In this document: piece by piece, positions 33,684 to 41,736 of the stretch
How positions within the stretch are numbered: the first letter of the stretch is position 1
Layout of the letters: every line of letters starts with the position of its first letter
DNA from: an uncultured Roseovarius sp.
GTDB lineage: Bacteria; Pseudomonadota; Alphaproteobacteria; Rhodobacterales; Rhodobacteraceae
Direction of reading: 5' to 3'
DNA length: 58,669 bases
Assembly (NCBI RefSeq): GCF_947259555.1
Contig: NZ_CAMYMD010000053.1
Span: 1 to 58,669, forward strand
Translations under genes and position numbers: made by a program
Notes under the pieces: generated by a model
The model's database searches: none
What the model was told of the DNA's origin: nothing
Seen by the model: only the letters and a program-made list of their open reading frames with translations

Positions 33684-33869
33684 ATGACAAACAAACGCAG
33701 GACTTCAAGGTTGCAACAGCAGATCGACGACAATCTCCGGCGCGTCTATTCGGACACGGTGCAAGAGCCGTTGCCGGACCGTTTCACGCAATTGCTGGAC
33801 AAATTGCGCGCGCAGGAGAGCGAAGACCCCCAAGATAATTCCAAACAATCGTCAAAGGATGACTCGTGA
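33684..33869 (+). CDS. nepR: Anti-sigma factor NepR
   Basis: 61-residue protein: RRTSRLQQQIDDNLRRVYSD forms helix 1, and EPLPDRFTQLLDKLRAQE is the highly conserved NepR core (helix 2). It sequesters EcfG in unstressed cells and is bound by phosphorylated PhyR. Start at ATG 33684; the frame is open further upstream to 33531 but enters the promoter region. Its TGA overlaps the GTG of ecfG by three bases (GTGA), tying anti-sigma and sigma translation together. Confidence 0.93.
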   Translation: MTNKRRTSRLQQQIDDNLRRVYSDTVQEPLPDRFTQLLDKLRAQESEDPQDNSKQSSKDDS

Positions 33870-34429
33870 CTTCCAGTTCCGATAGTTCAGATCCCAGAGA
33901 TGAGTTGGTCGAGCATTTGCCAGCGATGCGCGCCTTCGCGATGAGCCTGACGCGTAACCCGGCGACGGCGGATGATCTCGTGCAGGACGCGGTGGTCAAG
34001 GCGTGGGGCAATTTCGACAAGTTCCAGCCCGGCACCAACCTGCGCGCCTGGCTCTTCACGATCCTGCGCAACACTTACTATTCACTCTACCGCAAGCGCC
34101 GCCGCGAGGTCGAGGACCCCGATGGCACGATGGCCGGGCAAATGTCCGAGAAACCCGCCCATGACGGGCATCTCGCGATGACCGATTTCCGCGAAGCGTT
34201 TGCCAAGCTCACCGACGAACAGCGCGAGGTGCTGGTGCTGGTCGGTGCTGAAGGCTTCTCCTATGAGGATGCCGCCGAGATGTGCGGCTGTGCCGTCGGC
34301 ACGATCAAGAGCCGCACCAACCGCGCCCGCAAGCGGCTGGCCGAGTTGATGCATCTCGACGACGAGGACGAGCTTGAGATGACCGACCGGGCCACTCTGG
34401 CCGTCGTACAAGGAAAGCCCGCAGCATGA
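33866..34429 (+). CDS. ecfG: ECF sigma factor EcfG (general stress)
   Basis: 187-residue ECF15-type sigma factor. The start is GTG at 33866, overlapping the nepR stop. Region 2 is DDLVQDAVVKAWGNFDKFQPGTNLRAWLFTILRN (about 37-70); region 4 is LTDEQREVLVLVGAEGFSYEDAAEMCGCAVGTIKSRTNRAR (about 115-155). Directs RNA polymerase to GGAAC-N16/17-CGTT promoters, ten of which are visible nearby. Its stop overlaps the kinase ATG by 4 bases. Confidence 0.95.
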   Translation: MTSSSDSSDPRDELVEHLPAMRAFAMSLTRNPATADDLVQDAVVKAWGNFDKFQPGTNLRAWLFTILRNTYYSLYRKRRREVEDPDGTMAGQMSEKPAHDGHLAMTDFREAFAKLTDEQREVLVLVGAEGFSYEDAAEMCGCAVGTIKSRTNRARKRLAELMHLDDEDELEMTDRATLAVVQGKPAA

Positions 34430-36177
34430 GCGCGCGCCCGGCGCTGCCCCGCCGCGCGCTCAAACCCCGTCTTGCCACGCAACTGATCGTGGTTCTCAGC
34501 ATCGCCATCCTGCCGCTCGGGCTGATTTCAGTCTACCAGACCAACAAGGTCTTGCAGGAGCGTCAGTCGCTCTCTGAATCCGCCCTTCTGCAACGCACGC
34601 AGCAGGCAGCCGGCGAAAGCCGCGAGGTCATCCGCTCGGCAATCAGTTCGGCCGAAACGCTGGCGGTGCAGATTTCGGCGCTGCAATCCTCAGGCGACAC
34701 CTGTAGCGCGGTGATGTCCGAAGTGGTGGAACGGTCCGACAATTTTGCCTTTGCAGGCTACCGCGACAGCGCGCGCGGGCTGATCTGCGCCTCAAGAGAC
34801 GTCAGCGCCAACACCGACAGCCCGCTCGCGGCACTGCCGGAAATCGACCAGCGGAGTGAGGCGGTGCTGATGCGCCCGCTCGAATTTCTGGGCGGGATCG
34901 CCACGTTCAGCGTCACCGTGCCGGTCATCGACGAGGGCCGCTTTGTCGGCACGGTCTGGATCGCCGTACCGGTCTCGGCACTCAACGGGGCGCTGTCGCA
35001 GGCCGGCGAGAACGTCAATCTGGTGCTCTTCAAGACCGATGGCGACATCATCGCCACCGAGGATTACACCGAGAACCGGCGCTCCGTGCTGCCTGCCGAC
35101 TACAGCCTGCAGGATCTCGCGGCCTCCGGGCGGCAGACCTTTCGTGGCGAGAGCCGCGAAGGCGAAACCCGCGATTTCGCGGTGTCGCCGATCGTTTCGG
35201 GGCAGGTGTTTGTCCTCGGCAGCTGGATGCCGCAGGGGCGTGGAATCCAGATGCCGATCTTCGAGCAGGCGCTGGCGCTTTATTTTCCCTTCGCGATGTG
35301 GGCGATCACCATCGGTGTGGCCTATGTCGGCGTGCACCGTCTGGTGATCCGGCACATTCGGCGGTTGCGCTACTGGATGCGGCTCTATGCCAGCGGCGGT
35401 TACGATGATCTGGGCGACGCACGGCTCGATGACGCGCCCGAGGAACTGGAGGTCATGGCCGATGCGTTTCGCGCGATGACACGCCGCCTGTCGGAGCAGG
35501 ACCGCCGCCGCGAAGAAGACTTGCGGGAAAAGACCGTGCTGCTGCGCGAGGTGCATCACCGGGTCAAGAACAACCTGCAACTGATTTCCAGCATGATGAA
35601 CATGCAGATCCGTGCCACCGACAGCGCCGAGGCGCAGCGCCTGTTGCGCCGGGTGCAGGATCGGGTGATGGCGCTCTCGGCCATTCACCGGTATCTCTAT
35701 CTTGCGCGAAAACTGTCGATGCTGCGCGCCGACAAGCTGCTTGAGGATATCATTCAGCAACTCGTGATCGTCGGCACGCTTGACGAGAGCGGCCAGCAGA
35801 TCAAGGTCGCGACAGAGCTTGACCCGGTCGAGATCAACCCCGATCAATCGGTGCCGCTGTCGCTGCTGGCCACCGAAGCGGCGATGAATGCGGTCAAATA
35901 TTGCGGCGTGAACGCGGATGGCGAGGCGTGGATCAATATCGCGCTGAAATCGCAGGACGACGGCAACCTGTGCCTGAGCATCGTCAATTCGAGGGCCGGC
36001 ACGGACAGTGCCGACGCAGCTGAGGAGGTCGGCAGCACCGGGCTCGGCTCGCGCCTGATCAAATCCTTTGCCGCCCAGCTCAACGGCACGCTCGACACCG
36101 AGGATCTGCCGGACCGTTTCGAGCTGCATGTGGTCTTTCCGATGGAATGGCACGAGGAGCGCGACGAGGATGTCTGA
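34426..36177 (+). CDS. Membrane histidine kinase, HisKA_2/HWE type (probable PhyR kinase)
   Basis: 583 residues. TM1 is at about 17-38 (QLIVVLSIAILPLGLISVY), then a periplasmic sensor of about 240 residues, TM2 at about 287-307 (LYFPFAMWAITIGVAYVGVH), a HAMP-like linker and coiled coil. The HisKA_2 dimerisation domain has phospho-His in LREVHHRVKNNLQLISSM; the ATPase domain follows with N-box TEAAMNAVKYC and G-box STGLGSRLI. Translationally coupled to ecfG. By analogy with PhyK of other alphaproteobacteria it probably phosphorylates PhyR; the signal sensed is unknown. Confidence 0.9.
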   Translation: MSARPALPRRALKPRLATQLIVVLSIAILPLGLISVYQTNKVLQERQSLSESALLQRTQQAAGESREVIRSAISSAETLAVQISALQSSGDTCSAVMSEVVERSDNFAFAGYRDSARGLICASRDVSANTDSPLAALPEIDQRSEAVLMRPLEFLGGIATFSVTVPVIDEGRFVGTVWIAVPVSALNGALSQAGENVNLVLFKTDGDIIATEDYTENRRSVLPADYSLQDLAASGRQTFRGESREGETRDFAVSPIVSGQVFVLGSWMPQGRGIQMPIFEQALALYFPFAMWAITIGVAYVGVHRLVIRHIRRLRYWMRLYASGGYDDLGDARLDDAPEELEVMADAFRAMTRRLSEQDRRREEDLREKTVLLREVHHRVKNNLQLISSMMNMQIRATDSAEAQRLLRRVQDRVMALSAIHRYLYLARKLSMLRADKLLEDIIQQLVIVGTLDESGQQIKVATELDPVEINPDQSVPLSLLATEAAMNAVKYCGVNADGEAWINIALKSQDDGNLCLSIVNSRAGTDSADAAEEVGSTGLGSRLIKSFAAQLNGTLDTEDLPDRFELHVVFPMEWHEERDEDV

Positions 36178-36195
36178 ACGATCAGGAATTTCGCG

Positions 36196-36221
36196 GGAAC
36201 CATCCTGGTCGTTGGCGCGTT
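36196..36221 (+). promoter_or_regulatory. Predicted EcfG promoter for the entericidin gene
   Basis: GGAAC (36196-36200), 17-base spacer, CGTT (36218-36221): exact consensus, 31 bases before the ATG at 36252. Confidence 0.8.
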
Positions 36222-36251
36222 CATCCATCAGTAATGACAGTGGAGGTCACC

Positions 36252-36392
36252 ATGAAACGCGCACGCATTTCACTTCTTTCTCTCATCGCGTTTGCCCTCG
36301 TCAGCGCCTGCGAGACGGTCGAAGGGGCCGGACAGGACATTGAGAGCGCCGGAGACGCGATTTCCGACACCGCGCAAGAGGCCGACGACTAA
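36252..36392 (+). CDS. Entericidin EcnA/B family lipoprotein (46 aa)
   Basis: 46-residue lipoprotein: signal MKRARISLLSLIAFALVSAC with lipobox VSAC, then ETVEGAGQDIESAGDAISDT, the Gly/Asp pattern of entericidin/EcnAB-like peptides. In E. coli EcnB is induced in stationary phase. GGAGG is 7-11 bases upstream of the ATG. Preceded by an exact EcfG promoter and followed by a terminator. Confidence 0.9.
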   Translation: MKRARISLLSLIAFALVSACETVEGAGQDIESAGDAISDTAQEADD

Positions 36393-36401
36393 GAGCCATG
36401 A

Positions 36402-36434
36402 CCGGCCCGCCGACCCAGTCCGGCGGGCCGTTTT
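36402..36434 (+). terminator. Terminator after the entericidin gene
   Basis: CGGCCCGCCG (36403-36412) pairs with CGGCGGGCCG (36421-36430), then TTTTC. It stands 22 bases before the DUF3008 ATG, so the DUF3008 gene would depend on read-through or its own promoter. Confidence 0.8.
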
Positions 36435-36455
36435 CGATGACCAAGGAGAAACCGC

Positions 36456-36641
36456 ATGCCCGCCCGATCCGAGGCACAGCAAAAGGCCGCAGGTGCCGCC
36501 CTCGCAGCCAAGCGTGGCGAGACCCGCGTTGCGGACCTGCAAGGCGCGTCAAAAGAGATGTACGACACGATGAGCGAAGCGGAGCTTGAGGCGTTTGCCG
36601 CCACCTCACACGACGATCTTCCCGAGCGTAAGGACGACTGA
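36456..36641 (+). CDS. DUF3008 family protein (61 aa)
   Basis: 61-residue hydrophilic protein: MPARSEAQQKAAGAALAAKR opening and ASKEMYDTMSEAELEAFAAT later match DUF3008, small proteins found next to stress genes in alphaproteobacteria. RBS AAGGAG is 6-7 bases upstream. No promoter of its own is visible between the terminator and the start; probably transcribed by read-through from the EcfG promoter at 36196. Function unknown. Confidence 0.85.
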   Translation: MPARSEAQQKAAGAALAAKRGETRVADLQGASKEMYDTMSEAELEAFAATSHDDLPERKDD

Positions 36642-36648
36642 GCGCATC

Positions 36649-37233
36649 TCAGAGAAGCGAGACAAGCCCGCCTGTCACGCCTGTGGCAAGCATCATGCCG
36701 ATCAGCACCAGAAGCCCGTCGCCCATAAACATGCCCGTCGCGATAACGGCGATAATTCCGCCCAGGATAGACGAGGTGAAGGGGACCAGCTCTAGAAGCG
36801 GCATCATCATCCCGAAGATAAGGCAAATCCCCTGTGGCAAACGTGCGAGCGGCGGCGTCACGAGACCGTGCAGCCGCCGCCTCGTGAATTTGTCGAGCCA
36901 TCGTGCCGGTCGGGTCAGCCACTGCATCGCGCCACGCGCGTGGTCGGTGCTTATGGTCGCGCGGCGCATCCAGCGCGGCAACCACAGGCTCGGGCGTTCG
37001 AGGATCTGTTGCAGCGACACCGCCGCGATCAACAAACCGCAGACGCTGGAGAACCCGGGCACCCCGCTCAGCGGCGACGCCAGCGCCAGCGACGGCACCA
37101 TCAGGAGGGGCGTGTAACTCGCCACGCCGAGCGCGTCGACCACTTCGCCGACACTTGAAACCTTGCCGTCGAGCGCGTTGCGCGCTTGTTTGACCACATC
37201 GCTTGCGGTGCGCGGATCGGTCCGGGAACGCAC
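36649..37233 (-). CDS. ExoD family membrane protein
   Basis: 194 residues from GTG 37233, chosen because GGAG stands 6 bases upstream; the longer open frame to 37647 crosses the promoter and repeat B. The ExoD pattern is visible: TPLLMVPSLALASPLSGVPGF, the LERPSLWLPRWMRR motif, and C-terminal helices PQGICLIFGMMMPLLELVPF, then GIIAVIATGMFMGDGLLVLIG. Rhizobial ExoD is linked to exopolysaccharide production and alkali tolerance. Has an exact EcfG promoter upstream. Convergent with DUF3008 (7-base gap). Confidence 0.87.
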   Translation of the reverse strand: MRSRTDPRTASDVVKQARNALDGKVSSVGEVVDALGVASYTPLLMVPSLALASPLSGVPGFSSVCGLLIAAVSLQQILERPSLWLPRWMRRATISTDHARGAMQWLTRPARWLDKFTRRRLHGLVTPPLARLPQGICLIFGMMMPLLELVPFTSSILGGIIAVIATGMFMGDGLLVLIGMMLATGVTGGLVSLL

Positions 37234-37270
37234 GTCATTCTCCAATCCAGTCGTGAACGTCTGGCAGGCC

Positions 37271-37296
37271 AACGCGGCAGCGGGCCACCGGGTTCC
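37271..37296 (-). promoter_or_regulatory. Predicted EcfG promoter for exoD
   Basis: On the minus strand GGAAC (37296-37292), 17-base spacer, CGTT (37274-37271): exact consensus, 38 bases before the GTG start at 37233. This supports the shorter ExoD start. Confidence 0.8.
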
Positions 37297-37367
37297 TTGC
37301 GGTCGAGATAAGGTGCCGGGCTGGCCGGTGTCTGTAGCGCGCCGGTGGCGGGAGCCGGGTGTGAGCA

Positions 37368-37460
37368 GGGCGGGATATGGATATTTTTTGCAAGATGAAG
37401 GCGGGCGGGTGTGCTCGGGGTCGGTGGGGGGATTTGAGTATTTTGGGAACGGTGAAAGGG
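37368..37460 (+). repeat. Composite intergenic repeat, copy B
   Basis: Unit 1 (37368-37399) differs from copy A at one of 32 positions (a T for a G in the T-run). Unit 2 (about 37436-37460, GTATTTTGGGAACGGTGAAA) follows about 60 bases later, as in copy A. Lies just upstream of exoD at the right edge of the stress island. Confidence 0.8.
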
Positions 37461-37687
37461 GGAGGGCATGTTTGGTTGGGCGGGCCTGTGGTTCGTCGTA
37501 AGGGGTGCGATGGGTGCTTTCAGCCTGGGGTGGACCCAAGGCCCCAGAAGCGAATTCTCGATAGCTGACCTTCGCTGCATGGGTCGCGAACTGGTAAGAT
37601 GCGGGGCAAAGTTGCTCTTGGTGAAAGCAGGGATCAAGGTCGGCCAATGGCCTTTAGCGGACATTGATTGAAGCACCTGCGCGAAAC

Positions 37688-37736
37688 GCGGCCGAAGGCC
37701 GCCGCGCATCGCCGTGCCGCCCCCCGGCGCGGCGAT
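37688..37736. other. Two adjacent stem-loops in a gene-free region
   Basis: GCGGCC-GAA-GGCCGC (37688-37702) is followed by ATCGCCGTGCC (37708-37718) pairing with GGCGCGGCGAT (37726-37736, one T-G wobble) around a C-rich loop. No T-run follows. Could be a structured RNA, a REP-like element, or chance in GC-rich DNA. Confidence 0.45.
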
Positions 37737-38030
37737 TTGGCTGCAACCTGCTCTGCGCTCGTATGTTTTTCGGGCTTGGCTGGCATAAAGCACTGCCAAA
37801 CTGACTTTGGATCGCCACACCGCGGCACGACGATGCGCGGCTTGCGGCAACGGCAGCTCCAGGCCAAGCCAAGCCGAGGTTCGTTTCTAATGCAATCGAC
37901 AGTCTGGCCTCTCACCCGGATTTCGCCGCGCGCTACACCAACGTCCGCTGTTTGCAAACGGACCAAATTTTGCAAAGCACGAGCCCTAAGCATTGCGGCC
38001 ATTCCCGCAAGCGGCAGCCACCCCCGCCCC

Positions 38031-39452
38031 CTATGCCGCCGAGCCGCCCACGGTCAGCCCGCCGATCAGCACGGTGGGCTGGCCCACGCCGACGGGCACC
38101 CATTGCCCGGCCTTGCCGCAATTGCCCATGCCGGGGTCGAGGGCCATGTCGTTGCCCAGGCCCCGGATCTGTTGCAGGGCGGTGGCGCCGTCGCCGATCA
38201 GGGTGGCGCCTTTGACGGGGGCACCGATCTGGCCGTTTTTGACGCGGTAGGCCTCGGTGCAGGAAAAGACGAATTTGCCGTTGGTGATGTCGACCTGCCC
38301 GCCGCCGAAGCCGACGGCGTAGATGCCGTCCTTCATCTCGGACACCAGATCGCCCGGGGTGGCGTCGCCGCCGAGCATGTAGGTGTTGGTCATGCGCGGC
38401 ATGGGGGCGTGGGCGTAGCTTTCGCGGCGGCCGTTGCCGGTGGGGTTGACGCCCATCAGGCGGGCGTTCTGGCGGTCCTGCATGTAGCCCACAAGGATGC
38501 CGTCCTCGATCAGGACATTGCGGGCCGAGGGCGTGCCCTCGTCGTCGATGGTGATGCTGCCGCGCCGGTCGGGGAGGGTGCCGTCGTCGAGCACGGTGAC
38601 GCCGGGGGCGGCGATACGCTGGCCCATGAGACCGGCGAAGGCGGAGCTGCCCTTGCGGTTGAAATCGCCCTCGAGCCCGTGGCCTATTGCTTCGTGCAGC
38701 AGGATGCCGGGCCAGCCGGGGCCGAGGACCACGTCCATCACGCCTGCGGGGGCGGCCTCGGCGGAAAGGTTCACCAGCGCGATGCGCAGCGCCTCGCGGG
38801 TCCTGGCCTGCCAGTCGGCGGGCACCAACATGCCGTCCAGCCCAATGCGCCCGCCGCCGCCCGCGCTGCCGTTCTCGCGGCGGCCGTCGGTTTCGACGAT
38901 CACCGAGACGTTGACGCGAGTCATCGGGCGGATGTCACTGACCTCGGTGCCGTCGGGGCGCAGGATCACCACCTCTTGCAACGAGGCGGCGATGGAGGCG
39001 GTGACCTGCACGACGCGGGAGTCGAGATCGCGGGCGAAGGCGTCGATCTCGCGCAGGGTGTCGAGCTTGACAGGAAAGGAGGCCCCGGCAATCGGGTCGT
39101 CATCGGTATAAAGGTGGCGGTTGGTGCGGGCGGGCCCGGAGGCGAGGGTGCCGCCGCCGTCGCCCACGGCGAGGCGGGCGGTCTCGACCGCGCGCTTGAG
39201 GGCGGCCTCATTCACCTCGGAGGAATGCGCGTAGCCGGTGACCTCGCCGCGCACGGCGCGCAGGCCGAATCCTTCGGAGGCGTCATAGGAGGCGGTCTTG
39301 ACGCGCCCGTCGTCAAACATCAGCCCTTCGGCGCGGCGGCGTTCCAGAAACAGCTCGCCATCATCCGCCCCGCGCGTGGCCTCTTGCAGATGCGCGAGTG
39401 CCTGCTGCCTGTCCAGGAGGCTCTCGAAAGGGCGAAACGGGGTGTCATTCAT
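38031..39452 (-). CDS. tldD: Metalloprotease TldD
   Basis: 473 residues from ATG 39452 (M-N-D-T-P; AGGA about 10 bases upstream); the frame is open to 39509. The zinc motif HEAIGHGLEGD (HExxxH) is the TldD catalytic signature, and the C-terminal RGLGNDMALDPGMGNCGKAGQWVPVGVGQP is typical. TldD works with TldE/PmbA in degrading or trimming peptides; no tldE is in the window. Divergent from coxB with a gap of about 200 bases. Confidence 0.94.
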   Translation of the reverse strand: MNDTPFRPFESLLDRQQALAHLQEATRGADDGELFLERRRAEGLMFDDGRVKTASYDASEGFGLRAVRGEVTGYAHSSEVNEAALKRAVETARLAVGDGGGTLASGPARTNRHLYTDDDPIAGASFPVKLDTLREIDAFARDLDSRVVQVTASIAASLQEVVILRPDGTEVSDIRPMTRVNVSVIVETDGRRENGSAGGGGRIGLDGMLVPADWQARTREALRIALVNLSAEAAPAGVMDVVLGPGWPGILLHEAIGHGLEGDFNRKGSSAFAGLMGQRIAAPGVTVLDDGTLPDRRGSITIDDEGTPSARNVLIEDGILVGYMQDRQNARLMGVNPTGNGRRESYAHAPMPRMTNTYMLGGDATPGDLVSEMKDGIYAVGFGGGQVDITNGKFVFSCTEAYRVKNGQIGAPVKGATLIGDGATALQQIRGLGNDMALDPGMGNCGKAGQWVPVGVGQPTVLIGGLTVGGSAA

Positions 39453-39655
39453 GGGCTGTGTTCCTATGTGTTGCCGTGTGCGGCGGCGGGTCGAATTGAT
39501 CCAGATCAAAAAAAGCGTCCGTTTGCCGCAATGCTCTTTCTTGTCGTTTGAGGCAGAATATGGTTTTAGACAGCATCAAGACAACGGGATTCCGCCGCAC
39601 ATGGCGCGAGACCTGCCACAAAGACATGAACCGCTTCAACCGATCAGGGTGTAAA

Positions 39656-40540
39656 ATGCGACTAACTTCCAGCCTTTTGGCGGCAATGACCGTCTTGTCC
39701 ACCCTTCCTGCCATGGCGCAAGAAGGTCTTGAGATCGTAGGCAAGCCCGAGCAGGGAAAGACAGGCTTTCAGCCTGCGGCAACCGAACTTGCCCGCGATC
39801 TGCAATGGCTGGACGGGACGATCAACGTGATCATCATCGCCATCGTGCTGTTCGTAACGGCGCTGCTGGGGGTCGTGATCGTGCGCTATAATCGCAAGGT
39901 CAATGCCACGCCGGCCAAGTTCACCCACAATTCGCCGGTCGAGATCGCCTGGACGATCATCCCGATCGTGATCCTCGTGTTCATCGGGGCGTTCTCGCTG
40001 CCGATCCTGTTCAAGCAGCAGGAAATCCCCGAGGGCGATGTCAACATCAAGGTCACGGGCTATCAGTGGTATTGGGGCTACGAGTATACCGACCACGAGT
40101 TCGGCTTTGACAGCTACATGATCGGCGCGCCGGCCACCGGGGGGGACAACCGCCTGACGCCGGAGGTCGAGGAACAGCTGGTCGAGGCGGGCTATAGCAA
40201 GGACGAGTTCCTGCTTGCGACGGATACGTCGGTGGTCGTGCCGGTGGGCAAGACCGTGGTGATGACCGTGACCGGCGCGGATGTGATCCATAGCTGGACC
40301 ATTCCCGCCTTTGGCGTGAAGCAGGATGCGGTGCCGGGGCGTCTGGCGCAGCTGTGGTTCACGGCGGAAAAAGAGGGTATCTATTTCGGCCAGTGCTCAG
40401 AACTGTGCGGGCAGGCGCATGCCTATATGCCGATCACCGTCAAGGTCGTGAGCCAGGAGGAGTATGACCAATGGCTCGATGGTGCGATCGAGGAATACGC
40501 GGGCACGCCGCGCAGCGTTGACGTGGCTTCGGCCGAGTGA
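39656..40540 (+). CDS. coxB: Cytochrome c oxidase subunit II
   Basis: 294 residues; ATG 39656 with signal MRLTSSLLAAMTVLSTLPAMA; the frame is open to 39548. Two membrane helices (TINVIIIAIVLFVTALLGV; PVEIAWTIIPIVILVFIGAF) are followed by the cupredoxin CuA domain: GYQWYWGYEYTDH (Trp/Tyr electron entry), VIHSWTIPAFGVK and the CuA ligands in GQCSELCGQAHAYM. Accepts electrons from cytochrome c. First gene of the oxidase assembly cluster; coxA is not in the window. Confidence 0.95.
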   Translation: MRLTSSLLAAMTVLSTLPAMAQEGLEIVGKPEQGKTGFQPAATELARDLQWLDGTINVIIIAIVLFVTALLGVVIVRYNRKVNATPAKFTHNSPVEIAWTIIPIVILVFIGAFSLPILFKQQEIPEGDVNIKVTGYQWYWGYEYTDHEFGFDSYMIGAPATGGDNRLTPEVEEQLVEAGYSKDEFLLATDTSVVVPVGKTVVMTVTGADVIHSWTIPAFGVKQDAVPGRLAQLWFTAEKEGIYFGQCSELCGQAHAYMPITVKVVSQEEYDQWLDGAIEEYAGTPRSVDVASAE

Positions 40541-40546
40541 ACTGAG

Positions 40547-40571
40547 GGGCGTGCGGGATCGCGCGCCCTTT
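40547..40571 (+). terminator. Weak hairpin between coxB and ctaB
   Basis: GGGCGTGC (40547-40554) pairs with GCGCGCCC (40561-40568, one T-G wobble), followed by TTTG. Probably partial termination that lowers expression of assembly factors relative to coxB. Confidence 0.4.
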
Positions 40572-40618
40572 GATTGCCACGCAGGGTGCGCGCGAGCGCA
40601 TCGCCATGGGAGACACCG

Positions 40619-41575
40619 ATGAGCGACGCAAGCCTCAACAGTGCCAGCCAAGCCGCCTCTGCCCCGTCGGGCGAGGCCGGGTTCGGCGACTTCTTTGCGC
40701 TGCTCAAGCCGCGGGTGATGACGCTGGTGGTGTTCACCGCGCTGGTCGGGCTGCTGGCCGCGCCGATGGCGGTGCATCCGGTGGTCGGGCTGGCCGCGAT
40801 CCTGTTCATTGCCGTGGGCGGCGGTGCGGCGGGGGCCCTCAACATGTGGTGGGAGTCGGACATCGACGCGGTGATGAAGCGCACCGCGAAACGTCCGATT
40901 CCGGCGGGCAAGGTGAGCCGCGACGAGGCGTTCGCCTTTGGCATCACGCTGGCGGTCTTCTCGGTGGTGATGCTGTGGCTGGCCACGAATGCGCTGGCCG
41001 CTGGGATTCTGGCGTTTACCATCTTTTTCTACGTGGTGATCTACACCATCGGGCTGAAGCGCTGGACGCCGCAGAATATCGTGATCGGGGGCGCTGCCGG
41101 GGCGTTTCCGCCGATGATCGGCTGGGCCGCCGCGACCGGCACGGTGAGCATCGAGTCGGTGCTGATGTTCGCGCTCATTTTCATGTGGACACCGCCGCAT
41201 TTCTGGGCGCTCGCCCTCTTTATGCGCGGCGATTATGACACGGCGGGCGTGCCGATGCTGACGGTCACCCATGGCCGCAAGTCGACCCGGCTGCATATCC
41301 TGGTTTATACCGTCCTGCTGGCCGTGATGGCCGTGGGCGCGGCGTTCACCGGCATCGGCGGGCCGGTTTACCTTGCGGTGGCGCTGGTGTTCAACGCGCT
41401 CTTTCTGCGCGACGCGGTGGCGATCTGGCGGCGCGATGAGACCCGGGCAGAGGCCGACAATTACCGGGTCGAGAAACGCGCCTTCCGGCTGTCACTGTGG
41501 TATCTTTTCGCGCATTTCACCGCCATTCTGGCCGAGGCGGCACTGTCAGGCCTTGGCCTCGGGGGCTGGGCATGA
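40619..41575 (+). CDS. ctaB: Protoheme IX farnesyltransferase (heme O synthase)
   Basis: 318-residue UbiA-type prenyltransferase that adds farnesyl to heme b. ATG 40619 with GGGAG upstream; the frame is open to 40574. The first Asp-rich substrate motif is [19 protein letters not shown]; others are [30 protein letters not shown] and [14 protein letters not shown]. About nine membrane helices. The stop overlaps the next ATG (ATGA). Confidence 0.95.
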   Translation: MSDASLNSASQAASAPSGEAGFGDFFALLKPRVMTLVVFTALVGLLAAPMAVHPVVGLAAILFIAVGGGAAGALNMWWESDIDAVMKRTAKRPIPAGKVSRDEAFAFGITLAVFSVVMLWLATNALAAGILAFTIFFYVVIYTIGLKRWTPQNIVIGGAAGAFPPMIGWAAATGTVSIESVLMFALIFMWTPPHFWALALFMRGDYDTAGVPMLTVTHGRKSTRLHILVYTVLLAVMAVGAAFTGIGGPVYLAVALVFNALFLRDAVAIWRRDETRAEADNYRVEKRAFRLSLWYLFAHFTAILAEAALSGLGLGGWA

Positions 41576-41736
41576 GCTTTCGTGAGGAACATGAGCTGCA
41601 CAAGCGCCGCTTTGGCCGCAATCTGGGGCTCGGGCTGGTGCTGGCGGGGTTCGTTGCATTGGTCTTTGGTTTGACCGTGGCCAAGGTGTCGAACGATGAT
41701 TTCATGGTACCGACGCAGCAGCAGGAGGGGAAGTGA
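41572..41736 (+). CDS. Small single-helix protein of the cox assembly operon (54 aa)
   Basis: 54 residues: a charged N-terminus ([16 protein letters not shown]), one membrane helix ([22 protein letters not shown]) and a short tail. It overlaps ctaB by ATGA and ctaG by TGATG, so its translation is tightly coupled to both. Comparable small proteins sit between ctaB and ctaG in other alphaproteobacterial cox operons; it resembles the short CcoH/CtaF-like or subunit IV-like peptides, but I cannot assign a family. An assembly role is inferred from location. Confidence 0.85.
   Translation: MSFREEHELHKRRFGRNLGLGLVLAGFVALVFGLTVAKVSNDDFMVPTQQQEGK

Larger units (their letters stand above)
37234..38030. 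other. 797-base gene-free region with repeat and hairpins
   Basis: Contains the exoD promoter (37271-37296), composite repeat copy B (37368-37460) and a structured stretch at 37688-37736. Open frames here have no RBS, no domain and mixed composition, so I call no gene. The 37550-37900 part looks like a decayed or repeated intergenic sequence; I could not identify it. Confidence 0.65.

Noticed and set aside
34792..36228. 478-residue open frame antisense to the stress kinase
   Set aside because: Exact shadow of the histidine kinase frame; His/Arg/Gln-rich composition, no motif, no RBS, and the forward frame has clear HisKA_2 and ATPase motifs.
37668..39551. 627-residue open frame on the + strand over tldD
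   Set aside because: Gly/Ala/His-rich translation opposite a full tldD gene with its HExxxH motif; no RBS.
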